Shown in pieces: positions 1-6,872 of a stretch of 16,487 nucleotides of DNA. The first letter of the stretch is position 1. Each line of letters opens with the position of its first letter. The notes below the pieces were generated by a model. That model was not told the DNA's origin, searched no databases, and was given only the letters and a program-made list of their open reading frames with translations. The position numbers and the translations under genes were made by a program. The stretch is from assembly GCA_023418095.1 (NCBI GenBank), contig JAEZDL010000157.1:1-16487 (forward strand), given 5' to 3'. This stretch comes from Bacteroidota bacterium. GTDB taxonomy: Bacteria; Bacteroidota; Bacteroidia; Flavobacteriales_F; PHOS-HE28.

Positions 1-702
1 GCGGAGATCGAAAAGAAGTTCCCCGGAAAGTGGATCAGCGAGGACGAAGAAGGCAGCAAGAACGCCAACGAAGAGGTGTTCATCGAAGGCTTTTTGAAGA
101 ACATCCGCAAGCCGATCAAGCACAGCTACCACAAGATCCTCAACCTGAACGCGGGCCGCAAGCTGTCAGAAAGCCTGGACAACTTGATGGGCAACCAATT
201 CAATGTGATCGTCTACAATTTCGTGGACATGCTGAGCCATGCGCGCACCGAGATGGAGGTGATCCGCGAGCTGGCCGAGGACGATGCCGCCTACCGCAGC
301 CTCACGCGCAGCTGGTTCGAGCACTCACCGCTGTTCGACATCATGCGGGGCATCGCCGAGCGCGGCGGCCGCGTGTTCCTCACCACCGACCACGGCACCA
401 TCCGTGTGAACGAGCCCAGCAAGGTGGTGGGCGATCGCAACACCAACACCAACCTGCGCTACAAGCACGGCCGCAACCTCAGCTACGAGGACCGCGATGT
501 GCTGGTGGTGAAGGATCCCGCGAAGGCTGGCCTGCCGCGCGCCAACGTGAGCACGGTGTACATCTTTGCCAAGGGCGATCGCTTCTTCGTGTACCCCAAC
601 AACTACAATCATTTCGTGACGTATTATCGGCACACGTTCCAGCACGGCGGGATCAGCATGGAGGAGATGCTGGTGCCTTGGGCGGTGTTGAAAGCCAGAT
701 GA
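1..702 (+). CDS. porX: PorX, T9SS response regulator with PglZ domain (C-terminal part)
   Basis: The frame is open from base 1 to the TGA at 700-702, so only the last 233 residues are present. They match the PglZ (alkaline-phosphatase-like) output domain of PorX. Visible family features are VDMLSHARTE at residues 75-84 of the fragment (D76 and H80 are likely metal ligands) and the LTTDHGTIRV block with D130-H131, typical metal-binding residues of this superfamily. The receiver domain that takes phosphate from the histidine kinase PorY would lie left of the window. In the known family, PorX controls type IX secretion and its PglZ domain is a zinc phosphodiesterase acting on oligonucleotides. 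Its presence fits the four T9SS cargo proteins downstream. The alternative is another PglZ-domain response regulator; the level of match to Bacteroidota PorX makes that less likely. Confidence 0.88.
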   Translation, partial: AEIEKKFPGKWISEDEEGSKNANEEVFIEGFLKNIRKPIKHSYHKILNLNAGRKLSESLDNLMGNQFNVIVYNFVDMLSHARTEMEVIRELAEDDAAYRSLTRSWFEHSPLFDIMRGIAERGGRVFLTTDHGTIRVNEPSKVVGDRNTNTNLRYKHGRNLSYEDRDVLVVKDPAKAGLPRANVSTVYIFAKGDRFFVYPNNYNHFVTYYRHTFQHGGISMEEMLVPWAVLKAR

Positions 703-744
703 GGATCAGATGATTCAGTAAGATGAGTGAGAGTTGATCTTCGA

Positions 745-1407
745 ATGTCAGGAATGATGAGTATTTTATTGAAAGTCCTAAAATGGCTACTGCTTTTAGC
801 CGGAGGACTGGTCTTGACGCTTGCTCTAATCGCTCTTGGCTACAAACACTTATTCTATGAAGCCGAGATGCGCTGTATCCAATCGGAACTGAATTCTATT
901 CCGGGTGTGGAAGTGATCAACATCTGGGGTCACCAGGATATTACACTAGAAGAGATCTCTGCACGGATACGAGTAGAAGGCAAGGGTGAGATGGTGCTAG
1001 CGAATCTGAGCAAGGATGAGTTCAGATATCCTGACCAGGTCATTCTGATCAGCATCGGAGGTTTTTCCTTCAGGACATTTTACTGTTCTAAACATGATGG
1101 ATTTGGGAGCTCGATCGACATTGGCACGGGATCCTATTTGGGCAGGCGGCTTGGACTGGAATTTCAATCGCCGCAAGATGTTATCAGCCAATATGACTTT
1201 ATACTCGAATTTATTGAGAGCTTAAACCGTGCACCAGAACCGAATCGTGTGCAGGGTGATGACTACGAAGCATTTCTGTTTGTGGCTGGGATCGCATCAC
1301 GCGACGGTGATCCCATTCAGGATCTCTTTGATGCAGATTCAATGTACGAAGTAGGTCGTAAGCTCCCATGGACCGACTCCACTTGCTTCAGTTATTTAGG
1401 GCCGTAA
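745..1407 (+). CDS. Hypothetical protein with N-terminal membrane anchor
   Basis: About 220 residues that I do not recognise. The N-terminus (MSILLKVLKWLLLLAGG, then LVLTLALIALGY) is one long hydrophobic segment with a basic start, so a signal anchor with the rest facing the periplasm is likely. The remainder is a soluble mixed alpha/beta sequence with three or four cysteines (near EMRCIQ, FYCSKH and STCFSYLG) and no catalytic motif I can name. The frame also opens at GTG 727; ATG 745 or ATG 757 are better starts, because the hydrophobic segment follows 757 almost directly. The gene is visibly AT-richer than porX just upstream, which suggests an accessory or transferred gene. It lies 42 bases after the porX stop on the same strand, with no terminator between them. 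Confidence 0.6.
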   Translation: MSGMMSILLKVLKWLLLLAGGLVLTLALIALGYKHLFYEAEMRCIQSELNSIPGVEVINIWGHQDITLEEISARIRVEGKGEMVLANLSKDEFRYPDQVILISIGGFSFRTFYCSKHDGFGSSIDIGTGSYLGRRLGLEFQSPQDVISQYDFILEFIESLNRAPEPNRVQGDDYEAFLFVAGIASRDGDPIQDLFDADSMYEVGRKLPWTDSTCFSYLGP

Positions 1408-1428
1408 TGATATACGCCGTTATCGTCA

Positions 1429-1459
1429 TCTGATCTTCTGATATTCTCATTTTCTGATC
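1429..1459 (+). repeat. TGATC/TTCTGAT-rich short repeat run
   Basis: The run begins TCTGATCTTCTGATATTCTC and ends TTTTCTGATC. Closely similar runs occur at 5056-5086 and, more loosely, at 5241-5268, all at gene ends or in gaps. Function unknown. It looks like a dispersed low-complexity intergenic word of this genome. Confidence 0.5.
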
Positions 1460-1460
1460 T

Positions 1461-1519
1461 GTCAGACTGAGTTTAGCTTGCCCTGAGCTTGTCGAAGGGT
1501 CGAAGGGTGGGCGTGTCCC
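1461..1519 (+). repeat. Dispersed 58-bp intergenic repeat, copy 1
   Basis: It contains TTGCCCTGAGCTTGTCGAAG followed by GGTCGAAGGGTGGGCGTG. By eye it matches 4815-4873 with 6 differences in 59 bases, and 8972-9029 in the opposite orientation. CCCTGAGCTTGTCGAAGGG-type words are widespread intergenic repeats in many bacteria. No transposase or terminal repeats accompany this one. Confidence 0.75.
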
Positions 1520-1552
1520 GGCTCATCCCGCTGTACAGCGGGAGCAGCCGGG
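1517..1552. repeat. Nested GC-rich inverted repeat
   Basis: A perfect 16-base palindrome, CCCGCTGTACAGCGGG (1527-1542), sits inside a second pair of arms, CCCGGCT (1517-1523) and AGCCGGG (1546-1552), separated by a 3+3 internal loop. It would form a long strong hairpin in single-stranded DNA or RNA. There is no T-run, so it is not a typical intrinsic terminator. A variant of the core, CCCGCAGTACTGCGGG, occurs at 4983-4998. Confidence 0.7.
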
Positions 1553-1568
1553 CCGGGTGCGGAGTTCA

Positions 1569-1587
1569 TCCTGAGCGAAGTCGAAGG
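1569..1587 (+). repeat. Dispersed repeat word TCCTGAGCGAAGTCGAAGG, copy 1
   Basis: This 19-base word is repeated exactly on the minus strand at 5183-5201. It is a second module of the intergenic repeat family and belongs to the same general class as the CTTGTCGAAGGG words. Confidence 0.65.
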
Positions 1588-1752
1588 ACTGTAGCCAGCT
1601 CACTGCGGCCAGCGGCTGCGGCGCTGCGGTGGCTTCCGCTGGTCGCCTCCTCGCTGCACGTGCCCGTAGGCTGGTCCTTTGCCGGCTGCCGCTGCGCCCC
1701 CTCACGCGGAGCCGGGTAGGGCAGCGGATCTTGAACTTATCTTGTCTTTCCA

Positions 1753-2646
1753 ATGATGAAATATTCCATTCTTTGGATCTGCTGGATCAGTCCTCTTATA
1801 GCGATCGCGCAGGACTATCAACCATTCCCAACCTCAAATGCGGTCTGGCGGCTTCAATGGGGAGCTTCTGGTTGTGCATTTCAAAATGAGTATGCCGATT
1901 ACCAATACCAGCTCAACGGCGATACGATCATCGAGCCGTATGTCTATCACAAACTGGAGCGAATAGGCGTCTTCAATTGCCAGCCTCCACTCATGCCACT
2001 GTCAGGTTATATGGGCGCATTTCGGAATGATGTTGATGCGATGCGCGTCTATTTCATTCCCGCTGATAGTACCGCGGAATGGCTGCTATATGACTTCACC
2101 TTGCAAGTAGGAGATACCATCAATGGATACCTTCCGAATGTCGGAGTCAGCGGAACAAATACCGCCGTCATCTCTTCGATAGATTCGGTGGAGGTTTCAG
2201 GTAGTTACTTGAAGAGGTGGAATTACTCATCGTCTGGGAACTATTGGGATGGTTTCTTTATAGAAGGCATAGGAGGTGAATACGGACCTCTTGAAGCTTT
2301 GGCGGCCCAATTCGATTTCAATGGTTCTTTGATCTGCTTCACGAGTTATGAACTGGTTTATCCAGATGGACTTCTGAATTGTGATCTTGCCACGGGTGGA
2401 CGTACACACGTTGACAAAGAGTATTCGATCTATCCCAATCCTGTGACAGATCAATTGCTCATCCCAACATCACGACCCGCACATCTGCTTGGTCTCTGGG
2501 ATGCATCGGGACGCCTTTACATCGTTCCTACTGAAGCGGATGGATCGATGCTACGCATCCGGATGGATGAATTGGTCACGGGTATATACTATGTGAGCGT
2601 CACCAACGGAGCCACGCTACGTACATTCAAGATTCTCAAAGAATAG
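1753..2646 (+). CDS. Secreted protein with T9SS type A C-terminal sorting domain
   Basis: 297 residues. The N-terminus (MMKYSILWICWISPLIAIAQ) is a signal peptide with likely cleavage after AIAQ, which supports the start at 1753 (a second ATG follows at once). The C-terminal domain, residues about 224-297, begins YSIYPNPVTDQ and ends TLRTFKILKE, the pattern of T9SS type A sorting domains; after export the domain is normally removed and the protein secreted or attached at the surface. The middle 200 residues match no enzyme family I know. They share a skeleton with the protein at 11647-12567: aromatic start, DTII..., a VGD...-SID stretch, then EGIGGEYGPLEA and a later ICFTSYELVYPDG. The two are probably distant paralogues. 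Substrate and role are unknown. Composition is AT-richer than in the housekeeping genes. Confidence 0.82.
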   Translation: MMKYSILWICWISPLIAIAQDYQPFPTSNAVWRLQWGASGCAFQNEYADYQYQLNGDTIIEPYVYHKLERIGVFNCQPPLMPLSGYMGAFRNDVDAMRVYFIPADSTAEWLLYDFTLQVGDTINGYLPNVGVSGTNTAVISSIDSVEVSGSYLKRWNYSSSGNYWDGFFIEGIGGEYGPLEALAAQFDFNGSLICFTSYELVYPDGLLNCDLATGGRTHVDKEYSIYPNPVTDQLLIPTSRPAHLLGLWDASGRLYIVPTEADGSMLRIRMDELVTGIYYVSVTNGATLRTFKILKE

Positions 2647-2698
2647 AACTGATCGGTGTCATTTCATGGTTTCCTGTTCGGGTTGAGTTTCCGTGATC

Positions 2699-3037
2699 AT
2701 GCCCACCACCCACAAACTCACCCTCATCCGCACCCTCCACACCGCGATCTGGGTGTTCTTCAACGTGGTGATCTTCTACTTCCTCTACACCGTGATCTTC
2801 GATCGCATCAACCTCTGGACATGGCTTTGCCTCGGTGCGATCGTGCTGGAAGGGCTGGTGCTGATGATCTTCAAGCGCATGTGTCCGATCACGGTGGTCG
2901 CACGCCGGTATTCCAGATCCACCAAGGCGAATTTCGACATCTACCTGCCTGAATGGCTTGCGAGGTACAACAAGGAGATCTACACGAGCATCGTGTTGAT
3001 CGGAGTGGTAATGCTGGTGTGGCGGCTGGTGGGGTGA
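2699..3037 (+). CDS. Small integral membrane protein, function unknown
   Basis: 112 residues from ATG 2699; GTG 2693, two codons earlier, is also possible. Three hydrophobic segments are visible: TAIWVFFNVVIFYFLYTVIF (about 14-33), WTWLCLGAIVLEGLVLMIF (about 39-58) and IYTSIVLIGVVMLVWRLVG at the C-terminus. Between the last two lies a polar loop with KRMCPITVVARRYSRSTKAN and FDIYLPEWLARYNK. The CPIT...A pattern after a membrane helix recalls the DUF2784 family of small membrane proteins, and similar proteins occur in Bacteroidota. I take that as a weak family hint only. It lies 52 bases after the T9SS cargo gene and converges on the toxin gene, 21 bases away. Confidence 0.72.
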   Translation: MPTTHKLTLIRTLHTAIWVFFNVVIFYFLYTVIFDRINLWTWLCLGAIVLEGLVLMIFKRMCPITVVARRYSRSTKANFDIYLPEWLARYNKEIYTSIVLIGVVMLVWRLVG

Positions 3038-3058
3038 GACCTTCGATCGACCTGAAGA

Positions 3059-3352
3059 TCATGGCCCATATCGTTTGCTCGGCTTCTGGCTCATGTGCCT
3101 TATTTGCATCACAAAGACCATATCGCCGATCACCCGAAAAACGACTCGATATTTCAACCTGCGGATCAGGTAATGTCTGTATTCTCCTTTTCGTACTGGG
3201 AAACGGAATGGGTTCGTTCCGATTTCACGATAGGCTTTCGACAATGACTTGACGAAAATTTCCCCCGATCCAGGCCTTTCGACTTCCCGATAGCTAAATA
3301 TCCTTGAAGCCTCAATCGTTACGTTCTTTCGAACAAGAACTTTGAAGGTCAT
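3059..3352 (-). CDS. RelE/ParE-family toxin of a type II toxin-antitoxin pair
   Basis: 97 residues, the usual length for the family. The C-terminal half has the RelE/ParE pattern: NPFRFPVRKGEYRHYLIRRL, then KYRVVFRVIGDMVFVMQIRH and MSQKPSKRY, with basic residues on the strands and a His near the end. Such toxins are either mRNA interferases (RelE branch) or gyrase inhibitors (ParE branch); the sequence does not decide which. Its ATG overlaps the TGA of the antitoxin (ATGA at 3349-3352), so the two are translationally coupled in the usual antitoxin-first order. No mutation breaking the gene is visible. Confidence 0.85.
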   Translation of the reverse strand: MTFKVLVRKNVTIEASRIFSYREVERPGSGEIFVKSLSKAYREIGTNPFRFPVRKGEYRHYLIRRLKYRVVFRVIGDMVFVMQIRHMSQKPSKRYGP

Positions 3353-3579
3353 TTCTTGGACTTGCCGCGGATCATGCGGATCGACTCTTCCTCAGAGTGG
3401 AATAGATCTTCGCCCCGCTGGTGGCGCTCTATCACATCATCGAACTCGGCGATCTCTTCATCGGTCAACTCTTCTTCCTCGTTCCGCAAGAGCAACAATT
3501 TGATCGCTTCGAGAATGCTTGCATTATCTTCTCGTTGCAGCAACGCGATGATCTCCGAACGAAGCTCCAGGGTGCTCAT
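3349..3579 (-). CDS. Antitoxin of the adjacent RelE/ParE-type toxin
   Basis: 76 residues, rich in Glu and predicted mostly helical. An N-terminal helix (LRSEIIALLQREDNASILEA, then IKLLLLRNEEEE) is followed by an acidic stretch (ELTDEEIAEFDDVIERHQRG) likely to wrap the basic toxin. This resembles the short addiction-module antitoxins of Bacteroidota. No ribbon-helix-helix or HTH motif is obvious, so autoregulation by DNA binding is uncertain. The assignment rests mainly on size, charge and the 4-base overlap with the toxin. The start at 3579 is the first ATG of the frame and lies just below a possible -7 box. Confidence 0.8.
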   Translation of the reverse strand: MSTLELRSEIIALLQREDNASILEAIKLLLLRNEEEELTDEEIAEFDDVIERHQRGEDLFHSEEESIRMIRGKSKK

Positions 3580-3586
3580 GTTTCCG

Positions 3587-3594
3587 TAAAGTTA
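3587..3594 (-). promoter_or_regulatory. Possible -7 box of the toxin-antitoxin operon
   Basis: On the minus strand TAACTTTA matches the Bacteroidota -7 consensus TAnnTTTG at 7 of 8 positions, 7 bases upstream of the antitoxin ATG. No clear -33 TTG is present, so this is weak. Confidence 0.3.
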
Positions 3595-3778
3595 GGACAG
3601 TTCGGCTTTTCCGGCTGATCATCTCATCATCTGGTCGACTCATCATTCGCTCCGCTCAGGGGGCATATGTACCACTCGTAGAAATTTTTCCGGATCCGAT
3701 CTGCCGATCTATCCTTTTCCATTCTTTTGCCTGACAATTCCATGACAACCGTCATTTCATGGAATAAAACTTTCAACC

Positions 3779-4759
3779 ATGAAACTCCTCAAGATCCTCG
3801 GCGTCCTGGTGCTCATCCTCGTGGTTGTCGTCGCTGGTGCGCTCACCTACGTAAGCACCGCGCTTCCCGATGTCGGCCCGCCGCCCGATCTGAAGGTGGA
3901 GATCACGCCCGAGCGTCTTGCGCGCGGTGAATACCTCGCCAACAACGTGATGCTCTGCATGGATTGCCATTCCACGCGCGATTGGGAGATCTATGCCGGT
4001 CCACCGAAGCACGGCACCGAAGGCGTTGGAGGCGAGCGTTTCGATCAGGCCATGAACTTCCCTGGCAAATTCGTTTCGCGCAACATCACACCGGCGGGCA
4101 TCGGCGATTGGACGGATGGTGAATTGTACCGCGCGATCACAAGCGGTGTCAGCAGGGATGGGTCGCCGCTCTTCCCCGTAATGCCGTACCTCAACTACGG
4201 CAAAATGGATCAGGAGGATATCTACAGCGTAATGGCGTACATCCGCAGCCTTCCCGCGATCGAGTCGAAACCCGAGGCGTCGGAGCCCGATTTCCCGATC
4301 AACTTCATCATGCGCACCATGCCCAAGCCCGCGGTGCACAGCAAATTGCCGCCGCCCACCGCATCAACGGAGTACGGCGCCTACCTCGTGAACGCGGCCA
4401 GTTGTGGCGAATGCCATACCAAACAGGAGAAAGGCGAATTCGTCGGTGAGCCGCTCGCTGGCGGTTTCGAATTCAAGTACCCCAACGGTGCCGTGGTGCG
4501 ATCCATGAACATCACACCGCACGAGACAGGGATCGGCAACTGGAGCAGGGAGCAATTCATCGAGCGGTTCAAGATGCATGTGGATAGCGGTTACACCGCG
4601 CCGCGGATCGATTGGAGCAAGAGCCAGTTCCAGACCGTGATGCCCTGGCTCATGTACGCAGGTATGACCGAGAGCGATCTCGGCGCGATCTATGATTACC
4701 TGCGCACCGTGAAACCCGTGGAAAACGTGGTGGAGAAGTGGACGCCCGCGGGATCCTAG
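3779..4759 (+). CDS. Membrane-anchored diheme cytochrome c
   Basis: 326 residues. Residues 1-24 (MKLLKILGVLVLILVVVVAG, then ALTY) form an uncleaved anchor or signal; the rest is periplasmic. Two class I cytochrome c modules follow, each with one CXXCH site: CMDCH at 60-64 and CGECH at 209-213. Plausible sixth ligands are Met135 (FPVMPYLNYG) and Met288 (QTVMPWLMYA). Each module repeats the same order: heme site, an NITP...IG(D/N)W block (102-111 and 244-255), then VMP. The protein is therefore an internal duplication. This layout resembles the cytochrome subunits of periplasmic dehydrogenases, but no dehydrogenase lies nearby, so its electron donor is unknown. The gene stands alone with a strong terminator. 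The start is supported by the anchor. Confidence 0.88.
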   Translation: MKLLKILGVLVLILVVVVAGALTYVSTALPDVGPPPDLKVEITPERLARGEYLANNVMLCMDCHSTRDWEIYAGPPKHGTEGVGGERFDQAMNFPGKFVSRNITPAGIGDWTDGELYRAITSGVSRDGSPLFPVMPYLNYGKMDQEDIYSVMAYIRSLPAIESKPEASEPDFPINFIMRTMPKPAVHSKLPPPTASTEYGAYLVNAASCGECHTKQEKGEFVGEPLAGGFEFKYPNGAVVRSMNITPHETGIGNWSREQFIERFKMHVDSGYTAPRIDWSKSQFQTVMPWLMYAGMTESDLGAIYDYLRTVKPVENVVEKWTPAGS

Positions 4760-4780
4760 TATTTTTCGATCGGAATTCTG

Positions 4781-4809
4781 AAAGCCCTCGCATTTGCGGG
4801 GGCTTTTTT
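4781..4809 (+). terminator. Intrinsic terminator of the diheme cytochrome gene
   Basis: AAAGCCCTCGC and GCGGGGGCTTT form an 11-bp stem (one T-G pair) around an ATTT loop. Six T's run through 4804-4809. It starts 21 bases after the stop codon. Confidence 0.88.
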
Positions 4810-4813
4810 GTTG

Positions 4814-4871
4814 TGTCACACTGAGCTGAGCTTGCCCTGAGTTTGTCGAAGGGTCGAAGTGTGGGCGTGCC
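4814..4871 (+). repeat. Dispersed 58-bp intergenic repeat, copy 2
   Basis: Identical over all 58 bases, in inverted orientation, to 8973-9030, and about 90% identical to 1461-1519. The ends CACACT and AGTGTG can pair, enclosing inner arms CCCT and AGGG, so it may fold as an imperfect hairpin. It starts directly after the T-run of the cytochrome terminator. Confidence 0.8.
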
Positions 4872-4896
4872 CCACTTCAATTGGATCGGGGCTTTG

Positions 4897-4922
4897 CCCG
4901 CCGAAGCTTCAGCGAAGGCGGG
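4897..4922. repeat. Hairpin with CCCGCC/GGCGGG arms
   Basis: The arms CCCGCC and GGCGGG flank GAAGCTTCAGCGAA. This is another GC-rich palindromic block of a kind seen often between bacterial genes. It lies between the two repeat modules here but is absent from the inverted copy at 8897-9030. Confidence 0.6.
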
Positions 4923-4924
4923 GT

Positions 4925-4982
4925 CGCGCTATTCGTTCCAAGTCCGCACTCGCAAAGCCTCGCTTGCGGGCTTTCCACTTCT
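4925..4982 (+). repeat. Second dispersed repeat module, copy 1
   Basis: Starts CGCGCTATTCGTTCCAAGTC and ends GGGCTTTCCACTTCT. By eye it matches 8897-8954, inverted, with a single difference (T for C in CTATTCG). Inside it, AAAGCC and GGCTTT can form a stem. Confidence 0.75.
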
Positions 4983-4999
4983 CCCGCAGTACTGCGGGA
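4982..4999. repeat. Perfect 18-base palindrome
   Basis: TCCCGCAGTACTGCGGGA is a complete dyad. Its core differs only in the central A/T pair from the palindrome at 1527-1542. It directly follows the second repeat module. Confidence 0.7.
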
Positions 5000-5055
5000 C
5001 GCTCACGCGCTGAAGCAACTGAACGATCAGTGAAGCGAAGACGCGTGGATCATTA

Positions 5056-5086
5056 TCTGATCTTCTAATTTTCTGATCATTTGATC
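5056..5086 (+). repeat. TGATC/TTCTGAT-rich short repeat run, second copy
   Basis: TCTGATCTTCTAATTTTCTG followed by ATCATTTGATC, close to the run at 1429-1459. No known function. Confidence 0.5.
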
Positions 5087-5182
5087 GCCGCGAAGCACCG
5101 TGCGTGAGAACGAAAAGTTGCGTAAGTGGCGAAGCCGGAAAGCCCACAGGCCGTGCTTTTGACGGCCGAGGACTTGAAAGGC

Positions 5183-5201
5183 CCTTCGACTTCGCTCAGG
5201 A
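5183..5201 (-). repeat. Dispersed repeat word TCCTGAGCGAAGTCGAAGG, copy 2
   Basis: Exact 19-base match, on the minus strand, to 1569-1587. It is followed on the same strand by no coding sequence. Confidence 0.65.
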
Positions 5202-5258
5202 CAAGCTACGACATGACCTGACAGGAATTCGCCCAAATTTTCTGAACTGATCTTCTGA

Positions 5259-6062
5259 TCATCCGATCGCATTCCGGCGCATCTCTTCCGCGCGTTCCTT
5301 GCCCAGGTACATCTCCACGCCGGCGTGCGCCAGATAGATCAGCGGCGTGCTCAACAACGCGACGACGAACTTGTACGCATAGGCCGTCAACACCAGCGCT
5401 GTCGCCATGGGAAAGCTCATGTCGCGCAAGATCCAGAACGCTACGTATGTCACCACTACACTGTCGATCAACTGGCTTACGATCGTGCTTCCTGTTGCAC
5501 GAAGCCAGATCTTGCGATCGCCGGTGATCCGCTTCAATCTTCGGAATACCAATGCATCGATCAACTGGCCGATCACGAAGGCCACCATCGATCCGATGAT
5601 GATGTTCATTCCCTGCCCGAACACCGCTTTGAACGCGGCCTGCATATCGGGAACACCAGCATCGGCGCTGCTTCCGAGCCACCAGTTGGTCTCCGGCGGC
5701 AGCCCGATCGCGAAGTAGAGCAGCAGGAACATGAACGCGATCAGCCCGGTGGTGAGCAGCGTGAGGAAACGCACGCCGCGCACACCGAAATAATCGTTGA
5801 TCACATCGGTCATGATGAGGACGATCGGCCAGGGTAGAACGCCCACGCTCAATACGAAGCTCAGATCGCTCTGACCAAGCAGGGTGAAACTCGATCGCGC
5901 CAGGCCCAGCGCGGCTTCCAGTTGGAACAGCTTCACGCCGATCATCTCCGCGATCAGTGCGTTGGCGATGAAGAAACCGCCGAGAAGGACGAAGAGCCGC
6001 GTGCGTTTGTCACCGATCACGGATCGACCCTCGTTTCCTTGCATCGATCCGCGTTCTTCCAT
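5259..6062 (-). CDS. yhhQ: Queuosine precursor transporter (YhhQ family)
   Basis: 267 residues. An inner-membrane carrier of the YhhQ/QPTR (DUF165) family, whose members import queuosine precursors such as preQ0 or preQ1 for tRNA anticodon modification. About six membrane segments are visible, including FVLLGGFFIANALIAEMIG, FLTLLTTGLIAFMFLLLYFA and MNIIIGSMVAFVIGQLIDAL. Family signatures are PWPIVLIMTDVINDYFG after the second segment and GSTIVSQLIDSVVVTYVAFW near residue 195. The start at 6062 directly abuts the stop of the MOSC gene (TGAATG), so the two are coupled. The first 20 residues are polar, and a later start is possible. It is the last gene of the operon starting with the pentaheme cytochrome. 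No queuosine biosynthesis gene lies in the window. Confidence 0.88.
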   Translation of the reverse strand: MEERGSMQGNEGRSVIGDKRTRLFVLLGGFFIANALIAEMIGVKLFQLEAALGLARSSFTLLGQSDLSFVLSVGVLPWPIVLIMTDVINDYFGVRGVRFLTLLTTGLIAFMFLLLYFAIGLPPETNWWLGSSADAGVPDMQAAFKAVFGQGMNIIIGSMVAFVIGQLIDALVFRRLKRITGDRKIWLRATGSTIVSQLIDSVVVTYVAFWILRDMSFPMATALVLTAYAYKFVVALLSTPLIYLAHAGVEMYLGKERAEEMRRNAIG

Positions 6063-6872
6063 TCAACGCAAATGTTGCACTTCGATCGGATCCCCGATCC
6101 GGACCGTTCCTTCGTCATGCGCGACGGCGTTCATCGCGAAGAGCACTTTGTTGCCTTTCGATCGGTAGGTGGAAAGTGTTCGCAACGGTTCTTTCATACG
6201 CGCGCCGGTCTGTTGATCGGTGGTGACGATCACGCAGCGCGCACACGGTTTCACCAGATCGAACTTCATTTCGCCGATCATGATCTGCCGCCATCGATCT
6301 TCCTGGAAAGCGTCGCCGCCTGCGACCACGAAATTCGGCCGGAATCGATCCATCGGAACGGCGGCTTCACCTTTCGATCGAAGCTTTTCGTTCAGGTCAT
6401 CCAGCGACGCTTGTGATGCGATCAGGTATGGAAATCCATCACTGAATGAATTAAGGCTTTTTGCGTACCGGCCATCAGTAGGCCGACGGCTGTCATCAGG
6501 CATGTACATCAACCGCACCTCGCGATCCAGCGCTTCACTGAACCATCGATCGAAGTCGCCATCGTGGAGCGCAGCCACTTTATCCGACCAGACCTGCACG
6601 CGCAACTTCTCACCATCAACGATCTTCCATGGGACCTCGATCGATGCACCGTTACGCAGATCCTTCACTGTGAACCCCGCGGTTGTTGGCGAAGTATGAA
6701 GGCAGGCCATTTCCGGGATCTCGCGCTGACTTACGAATGTTCCGTTCACATCAACGAGCATCCAGCGCCGATCGCCTTCGAGTCCGCGATCGGTGATCTT
6801 GCCTTCTTCGATCGAAAAACCGCCGAGCGATTTGATCGGATGGATGTGGATCGATGCGAGCGAAAGGCTCAT
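6063..6872 (-). CDS. MOSC domain-containing protein (YcbX/mARC-like, no Fe-S domain)
   Basis: 269 residues. An N-terminal MOSC beta-barrel (SLASIHIHPIKSLGGFSIEE, then DRGLEGDRRWMLVD) precedes a MOSC domain. The domain carries FRPNFVV (177-183), KPCARC (208-213) and TTDQQTG (217-223). One of the cysteines of KPCARC is the expected ligand of the molybdenum cofactor. Relatives (YcbX in bacteria, mARC in eukaryotes) reduce N-hydroxylated compounds with electrons from partner redox proteins. This one lacks the C-terminal 2Fe-2S ferredoxin domain found in YcbX, so it would need a separate electron donor. The ATG overlaps the stop of the upstream pentaheme cytochrome by 4 bases. Whether that cytochrome has anything to do with it is doubtful, since one is cytosolic and the other exported. 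Confidence 0.87.
   Translation of the reverse strand: MSLSLASIHIHPIKSLGGFSIEEGKITDRGLEGDRRWMLVDVNGTFVSQREIPEMACLHTSPTTAGFTVKDLRNGASIEVPWKIVDGEKLRVQVWSDKVAALHDGDFDRWFSEALDREVRLMYMPDDSRRPTDGRYAKSLNSFSDGFPYLIASQASLDDLNEKLRSKGEAAVPMDRFRPNFVVAGGDAFQEDRWRQIMIGEMKFDLVKPCARCVIVTTDQQTGARMKEPLRTLSTYRSKGNKVLFAMNAVAHDEGTVRIGDPIEVQHLR

Larger units (their letters stand above)
1408..1752. other. Intergenic region filled with repeats and GC-rich palindromes
   Basis: This 345-base gap holds no convincing gene. It starts with a TGATCTTCTGAT-type run (1429-1459). A copy of the window's 58-bp dispersed repeat follows (1461-1519), then a nested palindrome (1517-1552). A second repeat word, TCCTGAGCGAAGTCGAAGG, lies at 1569-1587. 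A very GC-rich block (about 1600-1730) comes next. Open frames crossing it on both strands give low-complexity Arg/Ala/Ser-rich translations and are judged spurious. The last 30 bases return to ordinary composition and must hold the start signals of the next gene. Confidence 0.7.
4760..5258. other. Repeat-rich intergenic region between convergent genes
   Basis: About 500 bases with no supportable gene. In order: the cytochrome terminator, a 58-bp repeat (4814-4871), a hairpin (4897-4922), a second repeat module (4925-4982), a perfect palindrome (4982-4999), a TGATC-rich run (5056-5086), a small hairpin GCCGT...ACGGC (5152-5168), and the word TCCTGAGCGAAGTCGAAGG on the minus strand (5183-5201). 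The open frames through this region translate repeat DNA and are rejected. No terminator for the minus-strand transporter gene could be found here. Confidence 0.7.

Noticed and set aside
30..713. A 227-residue open frame on the plus strand overlapping porX
   Set aside because: It is out of frame with porX and its translation is a low-complexity Arg/Gln/His/Pro mix, typical of a shadow in GC-rich DNA.
1489..1889. Several open frames on both strands across the repeat-rich gap
   Set aside because: They follow repeats and palindromes, overlap each other and the real gene at 1753, and give no protein-like composition.
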